Positions 13,601-24,602 of a stretch of DNA of 64,000 bases are shown here, piece after piece. Every line of letters starts with the position of its first letter. Position 1 is the first letter of the stretch. A model generated the notes under the pieces. The model saw only the letters and a list, made by a program, of their open reading frames with translations. It did no database searches and was not told the DNA's origin. The position numbers and the translations under genes are program-made. The stretch is from Incurvaria masculella (lineage: Eukaryota; Arthropoda; Insecta; Lepidoptera; Incurvariidae), in the NCBI GenBank assembly GCA_946894095.1, contig OX335659.1:2921501-2985500 (forward strand), in the 5' to 3' direction.

Positions 13601-16600
13601 AATGAAACGATATTTTTACATCAATGCATAATTTAATTAAATGAACTCTAGTGTATTGAGTTAGTACAGATTACAAAATATACATATGCTAGTTGAGGCT
13701 CCACTCGGGACACTTTCATTTTGGACATTGATCCGAGCGGAGCCTGGTAAAATGTGATCAGAATCTTCCCAGGTGTGTTACTCGAAGGGTCATTTTGAAA
13801 AAATATCTGAATCACTACAACACACACTGATTAAATAATAACTCCGATTAGTGCAAAAAATTGTATTATCGATATTAAAACTGAACTAATTAATCTTATT
13901 CAGAGGACAAAGCAAACGTTATAATTAAAATTATTTCTCTCTTACCATATTTCAAGGAAAATTATAACATCATAGATAGAAATTACGTTTTTTCTCATGG
14001 TCATTTCATTTATTCTTAATATTATCATAACACCAAAAATAATCAAAACCCAATTCGAATTTGCATTTCATCATATGGACTCGAAGACAGCATGTTCAGT
14101 TCTTTCAAGATTCTTATGATGTGAAAATTTTCAGAAGTTATTGCCGTGTAGTTGTTGTTCTGTAGTTTTTCTTGTATCAGCATCTGAAAACAACGAAATA
14201 AGACATTTCAAAATGCGGTGTGATGGGCAGCTGTTTCTCTTGTCGAATTGTTGGCATGGCAGTAGCATTCACATCGAAGTGTGTATGTTTTCTTTGTATG
14301 TTTTTTTTGTTTAACTTTCAAGCTATTGTCTCCATAATTACTACTCACACTAATGCTCACGATACCCAAAGGTAGACTGGTAGAAAATGCCTCATGCCCA
14401 AAAAGGTACATTAAGTTGTACCTTTTGCCCGATATTTTTGAGTGCATTAAACAGATATAAATAATTATGTAAACCAGTGACGTTTCTTTGCGGATCCGAA
14501 GATCAGTATGAATGTAACTTATGCTGAGATTCATAACGATTATTTATACCCGGCTAAGCCAAAGTATGCCTTCCAACTGTCAGTTTTGACATAAAATGTA
14601 TGGAACAAATGTCAAATTTGACATTTGGAAACTATACTTTGGCTAAGCCAAGTAGTTTGAATACCAAAAGTTTAAATAAATGAAATGACATTATCGAGCC
14701 AGACTATAGTTACGTAAGAAATCAATGTCAGATAGAAAAGAAAATTTCCGCCTACTATTAGTGAAGCAGTCTAATATATTTTGTATTTTATTACAAGAAT
14801 GCTCTAGGAAAATAAGTATATACAAGCATTTTTATTTAATCGTACACCTGCCAAAAGCATTACGTAACACCATTTGGTTCAAGGTTTTGATACAATTCGT
14901 TACATAAGGGAAGCGATACATCAAAAAGTGCATGTAATTCATGGAATAACGTAATTCTAAACAGACCAGATTTACCTTGAAATTATGGAATTATCACTGC
15001 ATGATATGCTCTTACCTGCAGAAAGGTCATGAGATCGTTTGTACTGTCGGGGTAATGACTTCTGATGCTTTTGTGCAGATCAGCTTTAATGACGTCAAAC
15101 TTGGCTTTAGCCGCCGCAACCTCCTTTTGCGTGACGACGACTTTAGTGCAGTCAGTGTCGGTTTCGCTCTGTCCGAGCGCTGCCTCTACAACCGCTATGC
15201 GCTCTTCACATCTGCGCAAACAAGAAAAGCAAAGGTTAAATACCCTTGCTTTGAGACAAAAGAAATACATATATTTAGGTTTTCACTGATGGTCGACAAA
15301 TTACCCTTATTCACGGATATATTGTGTTCAGCTAACTTATTCAGGCGAACGCTTTGTCCACCACGCTGTGGATATGTTCAGGTTTCGTGACCATGTGACC
15401 TGGAGGACCTCTCACCCATTGTGGCAGACGAAGCGTCTAGCCAAATAAGTGAGCTGAACACTGTTTATACGTAAGTGGAAGTGATAAAAGAGAAATACAA
15501 TTTATTTTAGGAGGACCTTTCCTTGTTTTTTTTTAAAAATAAAAATGGTATCTAAATGATTATTAGTATTATTTAGTTTATAACACTAGCAGCTATAAGC
15601 TGATGCGTGTCAGTACAGTAACAGTAAATGTTTGAAACAAACTTTATATAAATTCTTCATCGGCAAGAATTAATTCAAGACTGAATGTTTTGGCTAATTT
15701 CGATTGATATACCATAATAGTTTGTTTCCTGTTATCGTGAATTGGCTAGGAGAATTGCACAGTACCATTCTATTGCTCACTCAACCAGTCTATATCCTGA
15801 ACGAACAATCATAATGTTTTCCTTAAATTTATTTTTTTTAAAAACATTTAGCTGGAAAATTTCTCCTGATTCTACTTTAACTGCAAAGAAATCCATTCTA
15901 CAGCTCTTAATTAAAAAAAAGTTGATCGTACATTTTTGTTCTAGCCAGCAGCTGTTCCTCCAAACCCTTTTGATACAGCACCAACTCCTCCGTGGCCGTG
16001 ATCAACTCCTTTATTGCACTGTTGTATTCCAGCGCGTTCTTCAGATATCCGAGAGGCGTCTTTCTCTCCCGAGTGCGCAAGTCCTCCGTGAGAGCGTCGG
16101 CGTAGCGCGAGCGGAAGAGGTCGAGCTCCTCCTCGCTCGCGGGAGGGTCCGCGTCGCACGGGGCGGACTCGCGGACCTCCCGCAACATCGCTCTAGCCGT
16201 TTGTCGTTCGTGCTGATAATCCACCAGCAACTGTCTTACTGTATCCTCCATGCTGAAGCAAAACACCTTTATTATTACAGTTTATCTAATAATAAAGCTA
16301 GTTTGTAGCAAAAGTGAATGCCAGAAGCCAATACAGAAAAAACATAAATAATAAGTCTTACATTTAAAATTCTACTTACATGGGGCCGGAACGTGGCAAC
16401 AGCACTGATAAACACTGAAGTTTTTCTTTCTCTAGCGATCGTCACGTCGAAAACTGTTTACGGTGGGTTATCGCCAATAGCAATAAATAAAAACAATGCT
16501 ATCTTTTCGCCGAAAAGGCAAATCGTCGAGCCGCGGGGCGGGCGGGCGACCGTTAATTTACGTAAACGTCAAACTGACAGTGTCAACGACAGCTTTTTGT

Positions 16601-19351
16601 ATCTTTTTATATACGGAAAGGCAAGAGCTTTTTCCATACAGCCATCGCTTATGTACTGAATATAATATAATATAAATAGAATTAGTGTGCGGATTTAGTT
16701 ACGTTTCATTACCCTCACGCATTAAACCCTAATAACAATTATTTGATTTTGATATAAAAAAAATACTCATTTGTTCAAATCATACTCTTTCTCTGCAACG
16801 AAAGCCTACATCCGTCCACCTAAAATACAACCACTACGGCCAGTTTAGGTAGCAATGTTAATGATTTTTATATGTACAACAACAAAACCTATAAATGTTG
16901 TTTTTCATACAATATTAAGTTACTTAACGTCCATATAAAGTGAACTCTCTCCTTTGGCCAAATAAAAAAAATGCCTTATTTAAGGATCTGCAAAAGTTAC
17001 TTTTGACTGAAACAGTATGCATATATTGCATGTAGCTAGTTTCGGTTTAAATTGATAATTTGAAGGGGTTGTATTGCCAGTCTGTTTCGTGTTGAACAAT
17101 CGGAGAGTAAGAACGGAGGGAAAGAGTCCTGCAGCTCCGAAATGCATTATCTTTGGTACAAATGATATAAAAAGACCCTACATCCACAGATATTCATAAT
17201 ATGTCTACGAAGTTATACGATAACCAAATTCTGGGATGCCTCGGGGTCGTCGGTGAGTCGATGTAGGTGATTAGCTGATCCATCTCACTGATGCGAACAA
17301 TACTATCTGTGCCTTGTAGAGCGGCAGTTTTTGGTCCGCTCTTAAATATTGACGTACCCTCTGAAAACTTACTAGGGATGATTGACTTTATCCTTTATAA
17401 GGATGAGTTATAATACATTTTGTGTCTCTGAAATATTAACCCAATAGCTCCAAATATGAAAGATATTTGCCCTGTTACTCACAGAATGAACACGAGACGT
17501 AATCATCCGAGTAGAATGGTTCATTGCTCCGGCATTGTTATGTTAAGCGTCAGTTTATCTGTCTATTATTTCCTCCATTATTAGTTAACAGGCAAAGTCG
17601 GTTTTGGCGTTAGTTTTCAAATATTTGTCATCATTTTCATAAGGGTGTTGTTTCGCTCTCTCTTCGCAGTTTGTCCTTCTAAAGTTTCCGACGCGTAATG
17701 TCACCTGGCATCACAGCCCGCCTCATACATTCCTTCGACGCGACGACGGTTAAAAAAGAGGAGGTCTACAACACAACATCAACAAAATGAGCTCTGCTTT
17801 TCCTATTTCATTTTGATTTCTTTTTTTTCTTTGTTAATCTTAAATTACTCTTAGTATTAGATTTCCAATACACAAATAGTAAATCCTATATTTTTATTTT
17901 AGATGAAAACAAATACCTGACATTGAACATCTCATCAGAACGTAGCTTTTTTTCATCGATGAATCTTCGTCTTTCCTTGCCCCTTACAGTTTGTAAGAGC
18001 GTGCTGATAAACTGGCGTCATCATGTTCAAAATAAAGATAGTGTAAATGGGGCTTTTGACATTCCACCATTACAACCGGTATTCTCAAAATGAATTTTTA
18101 ATTTTCAGCATCAATGACGTTATTAGATATATATATTAGATATATTAGATAAATTAGATCTATGTATATAAATTTAATACTTACATTTTCTAATATTTTT
18201 GGTGACGACTATCTACCTGCTACATACTTGTTTTCGTTATAAAAGTGATAAACTAACTAAAAACATTGAAAATATAATCCAGTGAACTTACCCAAAGCAC
18301 ACAACGACGTGAGTTTTATAGGCAGATTCTTATATTCCGGCTGAACGTCCATGGTAAACGGCTGTATAGCATATTCGGCGAAGGTCATGACGATGACCGC
18401 CACTTCAGCTGGCCGGAGGATAACGACGTACACCCAGGCGCAGATGAACGAGGGGACCGGCCCCCAGAACTTGTGCAGGCCCCCAAACGCCTCTTGAAAG
18501 TACGCGTACTCCGCACCGGATTTACCAACCACTGTGCCGAGTTCGGCGAATGATAGTGCACCTGTAATTATATGTTTTACGATGCATTCGAATCGAAAAT
18601 TCGAAAACATAAATATATTTCGTATAGTGCATATGCATCGTATTCCATTTCTGCAAGAATTTCGGGCATTTGGTATTTTTTTATATTTTATTTCGTTTAT
18701 TGAAACTTTTTGGTAGTCGAACTGCACTAAGTTACGTCACAAACATCCGCGGATTCGATCAACCCAGTAAAGACGAACCCGCGAAGAAACTTCACGGGTT
18801 TACACAACATATTTTTCCGCCCCTTACCTTTAATTACATTGTTTACAACTGTTTTATATGCAGTCATACTTATTTATATTTATGTTTTTAATGTAAAACA
18901 CTTTTGATAACTCGTAAATTATTAGTATTAAATAATTACATGTATGGCCTCCATCTTTTTAGGATATGTTGTTTCAGTTTCCTTCAAGTTATTTATTTAT
19001 TTCTTTACATCAATCTTTAAAGAGTAAAATTACAAAAAAACACTACCACATTACCAGGAAATCGAGCCAAGATTTAAAAAAAAAATTACCTCACGCACCT
19101 AATAATGAGACCACTCCCGATATAGTCCACACCACTAGACAGAATCCCACAGATCCGGCGTGCTGCAGGGCCGTGGCGGGTGACACGAATATGCCCGAAC
19201 CAATCATGACGCCCAGAATCAAATTGACAGCTGAGAAAAGCCCGAGCTCGCGCCGTAACTTGACGGTGCTGCCCGCTGGACTGGGACCCTTGAGTTTTGA
19301 CGCCTCGTGTTCGCCCTCCTGGTCGACTGTTTCCGCTCCTCTCGTCTCCAT
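7609..19351 (-). CDS. SLC7-family amino-acid transporter light chain (LAT/y+LAT/b0,+ type)
   Basis: Seven coding exons in consistent phase: 19099-19351, 18292-18561, 13470-13595, 12340-12484, 11167-11394, 9694-9790 and 7609-7927. Together they encode 479 residues plus one base; a short C-terminal exon (expected ~20-30 aa) is missing. An acceptor 9 bases before the ATG implies an upstream non-coding exon. The family signature GSGIF is at residues 51-55 in TM1. [15 protein letters not shown] (end of TM2), [34 protein letters not shown] and [11 protein letters not shown] follow in the order expected of APC-superfamily light chains with 12 TM segments. Such proteins exchange large neutral or cationic amino acids at the plasma membrane, usually disulfide-linked to a 4F2hc/CD98hc partner. 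I see no cysteine in the TM3-TM4 loop ([14 protein letters not shown]) where that bond normally forms. The second intron contains the CENP-K-like gene. Confidence 0.9.
8349..8760 (-). mobile_element. Full-length SINE with tRNA-like head
   Basis: On the minus strand it starts gagcggctcgtagcctagtg (A-box region TAGCCTAGTGGCGCGG), has a B-box-like ggcccgggttcaatacc, then the shared body, and ends with an A-rich tail (poly-T on the plus strand at 8356-8367). It sits in a transporter intron. Confidence 0.8.
8970..9125 (+). repeat. Interspersed repeat, TTTATTCATCATCC-type tail
   Basis: tgtattgtattgtattg leads into tttattcatcatccatag and cactcggatttgtcatattt. The same module is at 11940-12075 and, in reverse, at 27540-27625 within the palindrome spacer. 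It looks like the 3' end of a retroelement with a short tandem tail. Confidence 0.6.
10524..11122 (+). mobile_element. AACCGACTTC-type repeat with snap-back 5' end
   Basis: The first ~85 bases (10527-10612) are the reverse complement of 10664-10750, separated by ~50 bases containing gggcacgcgctgcgccaatc. The remainder matches the copy at 2066. The separator recurs at 31807-31850, abutting the outer end of the palindrome. Confidence 0.65.
11462..11890 (+). mobile_element. LINE remnant: reverse-transcriptase C-terminus plus 3' UTR
   Basis: The frame through 11721 contains [10 protein letters not shown] and [19 protein letters not shown], the typical C-terminal end of LINE ORF2 proteins. It is followed by a frameshifted remainder and a small hairpin (gcatcagcttgtagctgc) near 11840. 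A second fragment of the same type is at 40860-41193 on the other strand. Dead, 5'-truncated copy inside a transporter intron. Confidence 0.75.
12585..12913 (+). mobile_element. TIR element (MITE), 329 bp
   Basis: The ends are an almost perfect ~34-bp inverted repeat. The left begins tagtcccagttgtcatctaa and the right is its complement ending gacaactgggacta. TA at each edge suggests a TA target. A second copy at 57987-58846 has the same net length after removing a nested element. Confidence 0.75.
12962..13345 (-). mobile_element. SINE with tRNA-like head, diverged
   Basis: Shared body on the minus strand (aactggaaggaaaacacag; ggggaccta complement) followed by head remnants around 13290-13345. 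It lies just 3' (in plus coordinates, left) of transporter exon 13470-13595. Confidence 0.65.
14009..14014 (-). terminator. AATAAA polyadenylation signal of the CENP-K-like gene
   Basis: The hexamer lies 29 bases beyond the TGA. It is also inside the sense strand of the transporter pre-mRNA, so it could truncate that transcript if used there. Confidence 0.55.
14043..16251 (-). CDS. CENPK: Probable kinetochore protein CENP-K, complete, nested in a transporter intron
   Basis: Three coding exons: 15932-16251 (ATG at 16251), 15016-15211 and 14043-14183 (stop TGA). Phases 2 then 0 agree and all junctions are GT-AG. A non-coding first exon is likely at about 16380-16440 (donor gtaagt at 16374-16379), spliced one base before the ATG. 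The 218-aa product is helical and acidic with coiled-coil stretches at about residues 72-117 and 133-160. It carries [14 protein letters not shown] (61-74), an SIRSHYP motif (155-161) and the C-terminal block [20 protein letters not shown]. The order and spacing resemble CENP-K (PF11802), whose human form is 269 aa with a KTPETIPLT segment, a FLEDHFP motif and a LILINRLFDVPHDPY-like end. CENP-K works in the CENP-H/I/K part of the inner kinetochore. The resemblance is from memory, not a search; another small coiled-coil kinetochore or spindle protein is the alternative. Confidence 0.6.
14520..14665. mobile_element. Short TIR/foldback element, GGCTAAGCC family
   Basis: tatgctgagattcataacg and ggctaagccaaagtatg at one side, atactttggctaagccaag at the other, with internal tgtcagttttgacat and tgtcaaatttgacat pairs. 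Related copies are at 19709-19842 and 33228-33372. About 130-145 bp, non-coding. Confidence 0.65.
16450..18291. other. Remainder of transporter intron 2, nothing recognised
   Basis: AT-rich sequence upstream of the CENP-K-like gene up to transporter exon 2. A GC-richer patch at 16530-16560 (gcggggcgggcgggcg) sits near the likely CENP-K promoter. No repeat family or ORF with family resemblance was found. Confidence 0.5.
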
Positions 19352-19399
19352 TTTGAGGAACTGCAACAGAGGAAAGAGGACGTTAGAAAGTTTTGGAGG

Positions 19400-20488
19400 T
19401 TCACTTGAATGTGAAGATCCATATCCAAATAGAAAGTTCCGTTTTGACACAAAATTTCTGATCTAGGCTAAGTACATCGATAATTATTTATCAGTCTCAG
19501 ATTTTGAAAATATTTATATTCGGGGTGTTTACGACGCAATGAAAATAAGTTGCGAATAAGGGCTAATAGTGAAAACACCAAATCGAGTCTTGGAGGGGGA
19601 GTAAGGGAAGGAGGGGGGGGGGGGTTAAAATTTTTTTTTCAGCCTGTTCTTATATAACAATATTTGAAGAACAAAGATGAAACAGCATGTGCTTTCTTTC
19701 AGATGGTAATTGGCCGAGTCAAAGTATGACTTGCGACTGTCAAATTTGACATTCGGTCCATACATTTTATGTCAAAACTGACACTCGAAAGACATACTTC
19801 GGCTCAGCCGAGTACGAGTAACGTCTATGAATCTCAGCATTAGTGTAGTTTGACTATCAAAGTAAGTTTCAATAAATTTAATTATATGAAAATAGAGCAT
19901 TTGAGGGATACAGTAAATCGCCCGACAATGAACTGTTATGTTTGTGTAGAAACATGAAATAATATAAATCCGTAGAAAAGATGTATTTACACAAATATAA
20001 AATCTTTAGTTGCATTAAAGAGAGCGAAATAGGTTATGGAAGCTTACGCAGTGAAGTTAACTGAACTGAAGTTACGCATCACTTGTCACTAAATACAAGT
20101 GATGCGTAACTCGTAACAGGCCTCCTACAGCGATACAAATAGCGAAGTGAAGCGCCCGCAAAGATAAATGCTCATAATTATTCAATTTTGTGTCCGGATA
20201 CCAATCCGTTATCATTTCAAAACATTGTTTTATGGTATTGGTTTATCTTGAGCTGATTGTTATATTCACTCATAGTATAAAATTGACTAATGAACGTTTT
20301 TATCTCAACTTGCTCTTATCAATACTCCATACTATCACTAATGAGACTGACTCAGACTGGATACTGACTTACTTACATAATCACTTTCATGTAGTATTCC
20401 CAAACTGATACTCCTATCATGCGTATTTTTTAGGTTGATAATACTCTTCGACGGCAACATGTATTTTATAATTTCTCGTTCGTAGCTT
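19400..20488. other. Upstream region of the transporter gene
   Basis: Contains a poly-G tract (19612-19624) and a GGCTAAGCC-family foldback element at 19709-19842 (ggccgagtcaaagtatg to tatgaatctcagcat). A small perfect hairpin at 20061-20115 is built on aagttacgcatcacttg and its complement. The transporter's non-coding first exon and promoter should lie here or further right but cannot be placed. Confidence 0.5.
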
Positions 20489-20640
20489 ATTGGCGCAGGG
20501 ACTTGCCTTGGGATGAAAAGATGGTCGAAGCGGCAATGAAAAATTGTCCGTGTTTAATGTAGAAACTCCTGACATGGCGTTGGGTTAATATTACGACTGG
20601 GCATGGTGTTAGCCAGCATGTCCAGTTACATAAAAAAACT
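20489..20640 (+). mobile_element. Internally deleted SINE
   Basis: The tRNA-like head (ttggcgcagggacttgcc) is joined directly to the distal body (gatgaaaagatggtcgaagc) and ends in ttacataaaaaa. About 250 bases of the middle are missing. Confidence 0.65.
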
Positions 20641-20791
20641 GTAGGCAGACATAATATTAATAACAACGATTGTTGTTTTTGTGTTTGTTGTAAAGACAGC
20701 ACCATAACCAGTACATAAAAAAAAGATATTTTTAAACGACGACTGTCCAAAAAAGGGGTTGTGTGTATTTCAGAGTTAATGTATATGTGTT

Positions 20792-20954
20792 AGGACCGAG
20801 TGCACGAACGGACAAAAAATCAAAATCAACGTCAACGTACGATTAAACACGTCACTTTGTATGAACAGTATGAAACCATCTCCGTGCGGTTCACTAAAAG
20901 TGACGTGTTCGAACATTGATTAACTTGGCCGTCGCTTCGTGAAATCGGGGCTTA
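20792..20954 (+). mobile_element. Short TIR element, CCGAGTGCACGAA family
   Basis: Begins aggaccgagtgcacgaac and ends tcgtgaaatcggggcttag. It shares ttcactaaaagtgacgtg and ccatctccgtgcggtt with the copy at 38420-38556. Confidence 0.6.
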
Positions 20955-22483
20955 GTTTCTTAATTTCACTATAACTTGTAAACGACTGAACTTGATTTAT
21001 TTGGTTATCATCTGTCGAATGTAGGATAGGTAGGTGACGTGCTAAAAGAAATGAGTGATACCTATAAATAGGAAAATAGGGTTTTCGAACTTTCAGAGGC
21101 TGCGAGTTACCATGCCATGCCAAACGGCCAGGTTTTTTTTTTGCGACTGAACATGATGGATAATCGGAACAAAGTAATGTGATGTGAGTCGACGTTAAAT
21201 ATACTGGAAAGTGTGGTTACGTTACCGATTACCTACCCTAATACGTAATCTGATGTGGACAAAGAACATATGATAAGTGAGCATACTATTTTAGAAAACT
21301 TGTTTTACAAATTTTTTAGATGTATGTATACAGTTAACCTTCATATCTACCGTTACCACCACATTTAAGTTTTAGTATGGCTATAGAAAAACGGCATCAC
21401 ACTAACCGCCACACACTGAACTTTGACCCACATACGTTTTCCTTGATATATTAAAAACAATCAGGACGCAGTGCGACGGTCCTTCGAACTGAAAATGTGC
21501 CTTTTAGCAAGACTGTTACAAGTGGCATTCTTGCAAGGATTTTTGAGAGGCCCATGCCATATCCCTTTCTTTTTTGTGTAGCGTTCTTGATGGAAGAAGG
21601 GCTGGACAGAATAAGGTGTTGGCGAAGAATCGTTTGTTTGCACACACTTTCCCAAGAAAACATTCAAAAATCTTGTAGCTGGTTACCTGTTATCATTTTC
21701 GTAAAATATATTTATTTTTTGCTGCATAATGTTTTCGACCATTTTCGCCGAATGTTCTTTCGATCCATCTTCGCAAATCTTACTGCTGTACCACGCCCTG
21801 ACATATATTTAATCTACGGCTATCTTTGCGTGTCTTCAGAGTAAAGATCACCTTATTTGATTTTAATAAAAATATTAATGTTATCTCACTAATTTGAGGT
21901 TGTACAACAATAGAAAATTGTCATCAGTATGTTAAAATAATCAAAAAGTTTATTTACTCAAGTTTATCCACAAAGTTCAAAAGTCATTAGCCAACGAGGA
22001 TTAAAGTGACTCCAAACCTGCTCTGCAAGTTAACTAACCTTGAAAATACAACTGGGCTGGACCGTAGCACTAAGTAACGTATTTATTTAAATGTCGTTTT
22101 GCATGCAAAGCGTTCATTGCAAGACTGGTCGAAAGTAGAATGTCGTTGACATGAAAATATTATTTTAAGTTCAATGCTGTTGATATATGGTTGCATTTTC
22201 TCCTGTGAAGGCTCTTACTGAGGCTATATACAAATTGCGTCGTTCCAAAGAGTTTTTTATAGGTTTCAAAACTCACTAGAGTTCCTCATATTTATTCTTA
22301 CAATATATGATATGACTTCCCATTTACAATATACAGGCGTTGCCGAGGTCCAAGTTTGCGTGCTAATGATTCTAGGCCCATTTGAAGCAAAGCATATGGA
22401 GTAATTTTTTTAATTAAATTAAGTATTAGTATTAAATTCATTTATCCTACCCGCGGGAACTAGTGTGAACCGTTTTTTTTTGT
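20955..22483. other. Intergenic stretch, nothing recognised
   Basis: Contains an open frame at 21497-21844 (+) and overlapping minus frames at 21451-21667. None resembles a protein family I know, and no splice context supports them. Confidence 0.4.
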
Positions 22484-22730
22484 GAAACTTTTTTTTTATG
22501 TAACTAGATATGAGTCGCTAATACCACTTCCACCTTCATGATGTAAGCATAGATTAAGCATAGGTTTATTCTATGATGTAAGCCCAACACACCGCATTCT
22601 CGAAGGAAATGGTGCCATCCACTTTATGAGCACGGCTACATTGATATAGCTAGATTGAAAACACGGACAATGAATGTTGTTTTATTGCCGTTTCGACCAT
22701 ATTTTCATCCAATTCAACTTAATTGCGGGG
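22484..22730 (-). mobile_element. SINE body fragment next to the palindrome
   Basis: Minus-strand copy from the A-rich tail (poly-T at 22489-22498) to the middle of the body (ccgtttcgaccatattttc), with a small insertion. Its truncated end lies ~70 bases from the left outer edge of the palindrome. Confidence 0.65.
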
Positions 22731-23515
22731 GTTAGTCTACGTGCCAATCGCGATGAGGGATTACCGTGAGGGATTTTGGCACTACTACTCAGGTAGATTA
22801 GGAAAGATTGAGGTTATATCGATGGATTCATAGCCGAGGACAGCTCTGATTCGCCGTGCTGAGCCACTGCTGAAGTGGTTACAAAGTCAATGGAACCATT
22901 TATAACCTATAATGATGACAATAGTGTTTGTTTCGGTGGCAATATGGTGGCAAGCCCTGATACAACCGTGACTGCGATGCTGCCATGCAGCTAAGAAGAC
23001 GGCATTTATTGTGTGGACTAGATGCAAAACGTCTCGAGTCGAGATGGTAATAGGCCTTACAACTGAAAATTAATATGTTCTTAGTGCTTAGGTATATGGC
23101 CCCTTGGGGCACAACTTGATACCTCAACGCGTTCCTGAGAAAAAGGGTCTTGACCGCGAAGTTATCTTATAGGGGTTCCTTTTTCATTCTAGAAATGGAC
23201 GCCGCAAAACAGGAGCTTGCGGCAACAAATACTGGGATAAATAAGACTTATTCTGACGTTAATTACACATATTGTCACCAAAACGTCATACACATCAATT
23301 ACAAATCAACTTTGGGGAGAGATTGTATAGGCAAAAATAAGCAAAACAAAAAATGCAGTCCCCAAATGTATAGGTGCAAGCACACAAAGTTCTGTGGCTC
23401 AGAATGATTTCCGTGCAATGTCAATTTCGTCTGCTATTTCGTCAGACAGTCTGGAGTGGAGATGTCGTCATAATTGAGTTTAACTCGCGTTCTTAATCCA
23501 CTTACACGAGTTACA

Positions 23516-23599
23516 ATGGCATCCAGCAGAGGTCGCAAGGGCCGCAAGAAAGGCCCGTGGGCTCAAGTGAATACACTCACTAATAACGTGCCAGTCTAA
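23516..23599 (+). other. 27-codon basic ORF in the left arm (copy at 31009-31092 -)
   Basis: A short frame beginning MASSRGRKGRKKGPW, with a basic N-terminus. It is present identically in the right arm on the opposite strand. I do not recognise it; it may be the first exon of something lost, or chance. Confidence 0.15.
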
Positions 23600-23901
23600 T
23601 ACGTATGTGACCTAGGAAGACCTCCTTCTAACGGCAAGATGAAAGCATTAGCTTTCATGCTTGCGCTCCGTTACAGGAATAATCAATAGTGTAGGTATAA
23701 CAATGTAGTAAGACATTAATGTTATCACTTTAAATAAGTAGCATTATTGTGCATTAAATTCAATGAAGACAGAGTAAGATAAGAAACATAATAATTATGT
23801 AAGTGGTATCTACGTATTTTAATCACCCTCGCTGGAAAGAGGTTCATAGTTCCCTTTACTTCAAGGCCGATGTGTATATGACAGAAAACACTAAACATGT
23901 A

Positions 23902-24029
23902 CAGCAGTATTCAGAGTGGGCGGAATAATTTTAATAGGCGGATTATTTCCGTACTAGGTCGCATTTTGTGTGGTGAGTCCGGAGTTAACCCCGTACTAAT
24001 GTTTTACAGTTCACTCTGAATACGACTGT
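23902..24029. mobile_element. Short TIR element, GTATTCAGAGTG family (128 bp)
   Basis: Ends cagcagtattcagagtggg and cactctgaatacgactg form the inverted repeat. The mirrored copy is at 30579-30706, and an independent copy is nested in a hAT element at 37846-37963. Confidence 0.7.
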
Positions 24030-24282
24030 TTGAACTCTGAGAAGACAGAAACTAATGTCAAATGTTGTCTTTATTTCTGGTGTAACGACATGCAATTAGG
24101 TGACCGTATTCATATGAAATACTAGTTGGGTAATTAGAAATCTAACAGTAGAACCTACTTGACTGTGTGAGCGCACGATCGGTCGGATCAGAGACACGGA
24201 ACCAATTGGTGCACAAAGTATGCAGATAATTCAGTCCACTCTTTCGTAAAAGCATGAATGTAAGCACCTGAAAATTTCGCCT

Positions 24283-24602
24283 CCCATACAAACGTAGTTT
24301 ACTAATCATTTGAAAACCAATGTTCCAACTTACTTGATATTTGGTATCTAATATTAGGCAACAAATATCTGTGTCTGCATGCCTTTGTTTTTTCGGTAAA
24401 TGTATTTGGGTCAAACCATAGAGAAAACAAAATTCGTATGAAGATTTTCTTTTTGCTTTCATTTCATTCGGTTTGGATTTTTCAAAAAAACAAAAGCATG
24501 CAGACACAGATATTTGTTACCTGATATTAGATATTAAATATCAATTTAATTGGAATAGCGGTTTCCAAATTATTAGTAAACTACGTTTGTATGGGGAGCA
24601 TA
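24283..24602. repeat. Secondary foldback inside the palindrome arm
   Basis: Stems at about 24285-24396 and 24486-24600 are ~85% reverse complementary. Both carry acaaacgtagtttactaat and caaatatctgtgtctgcatg. The mirrored copy occupies 30006-30325. The whole looks like a small foldback transposon duplicated along with the arm. Confidence 0.7.

Noticed and set aside
15941..16159. Alternative minus frame over CENP-K exon 1 (and plus frame 15742-16308)
   Set aside because: Shadows of a GC-rich coding exon; the chosen frame joins in phase to two further exons.
21451..21844. Overlapping frames on both strands around 21.5 kb
   Set aside because: No family resemblance, no splice context, mutually overlapping; treated as chance.
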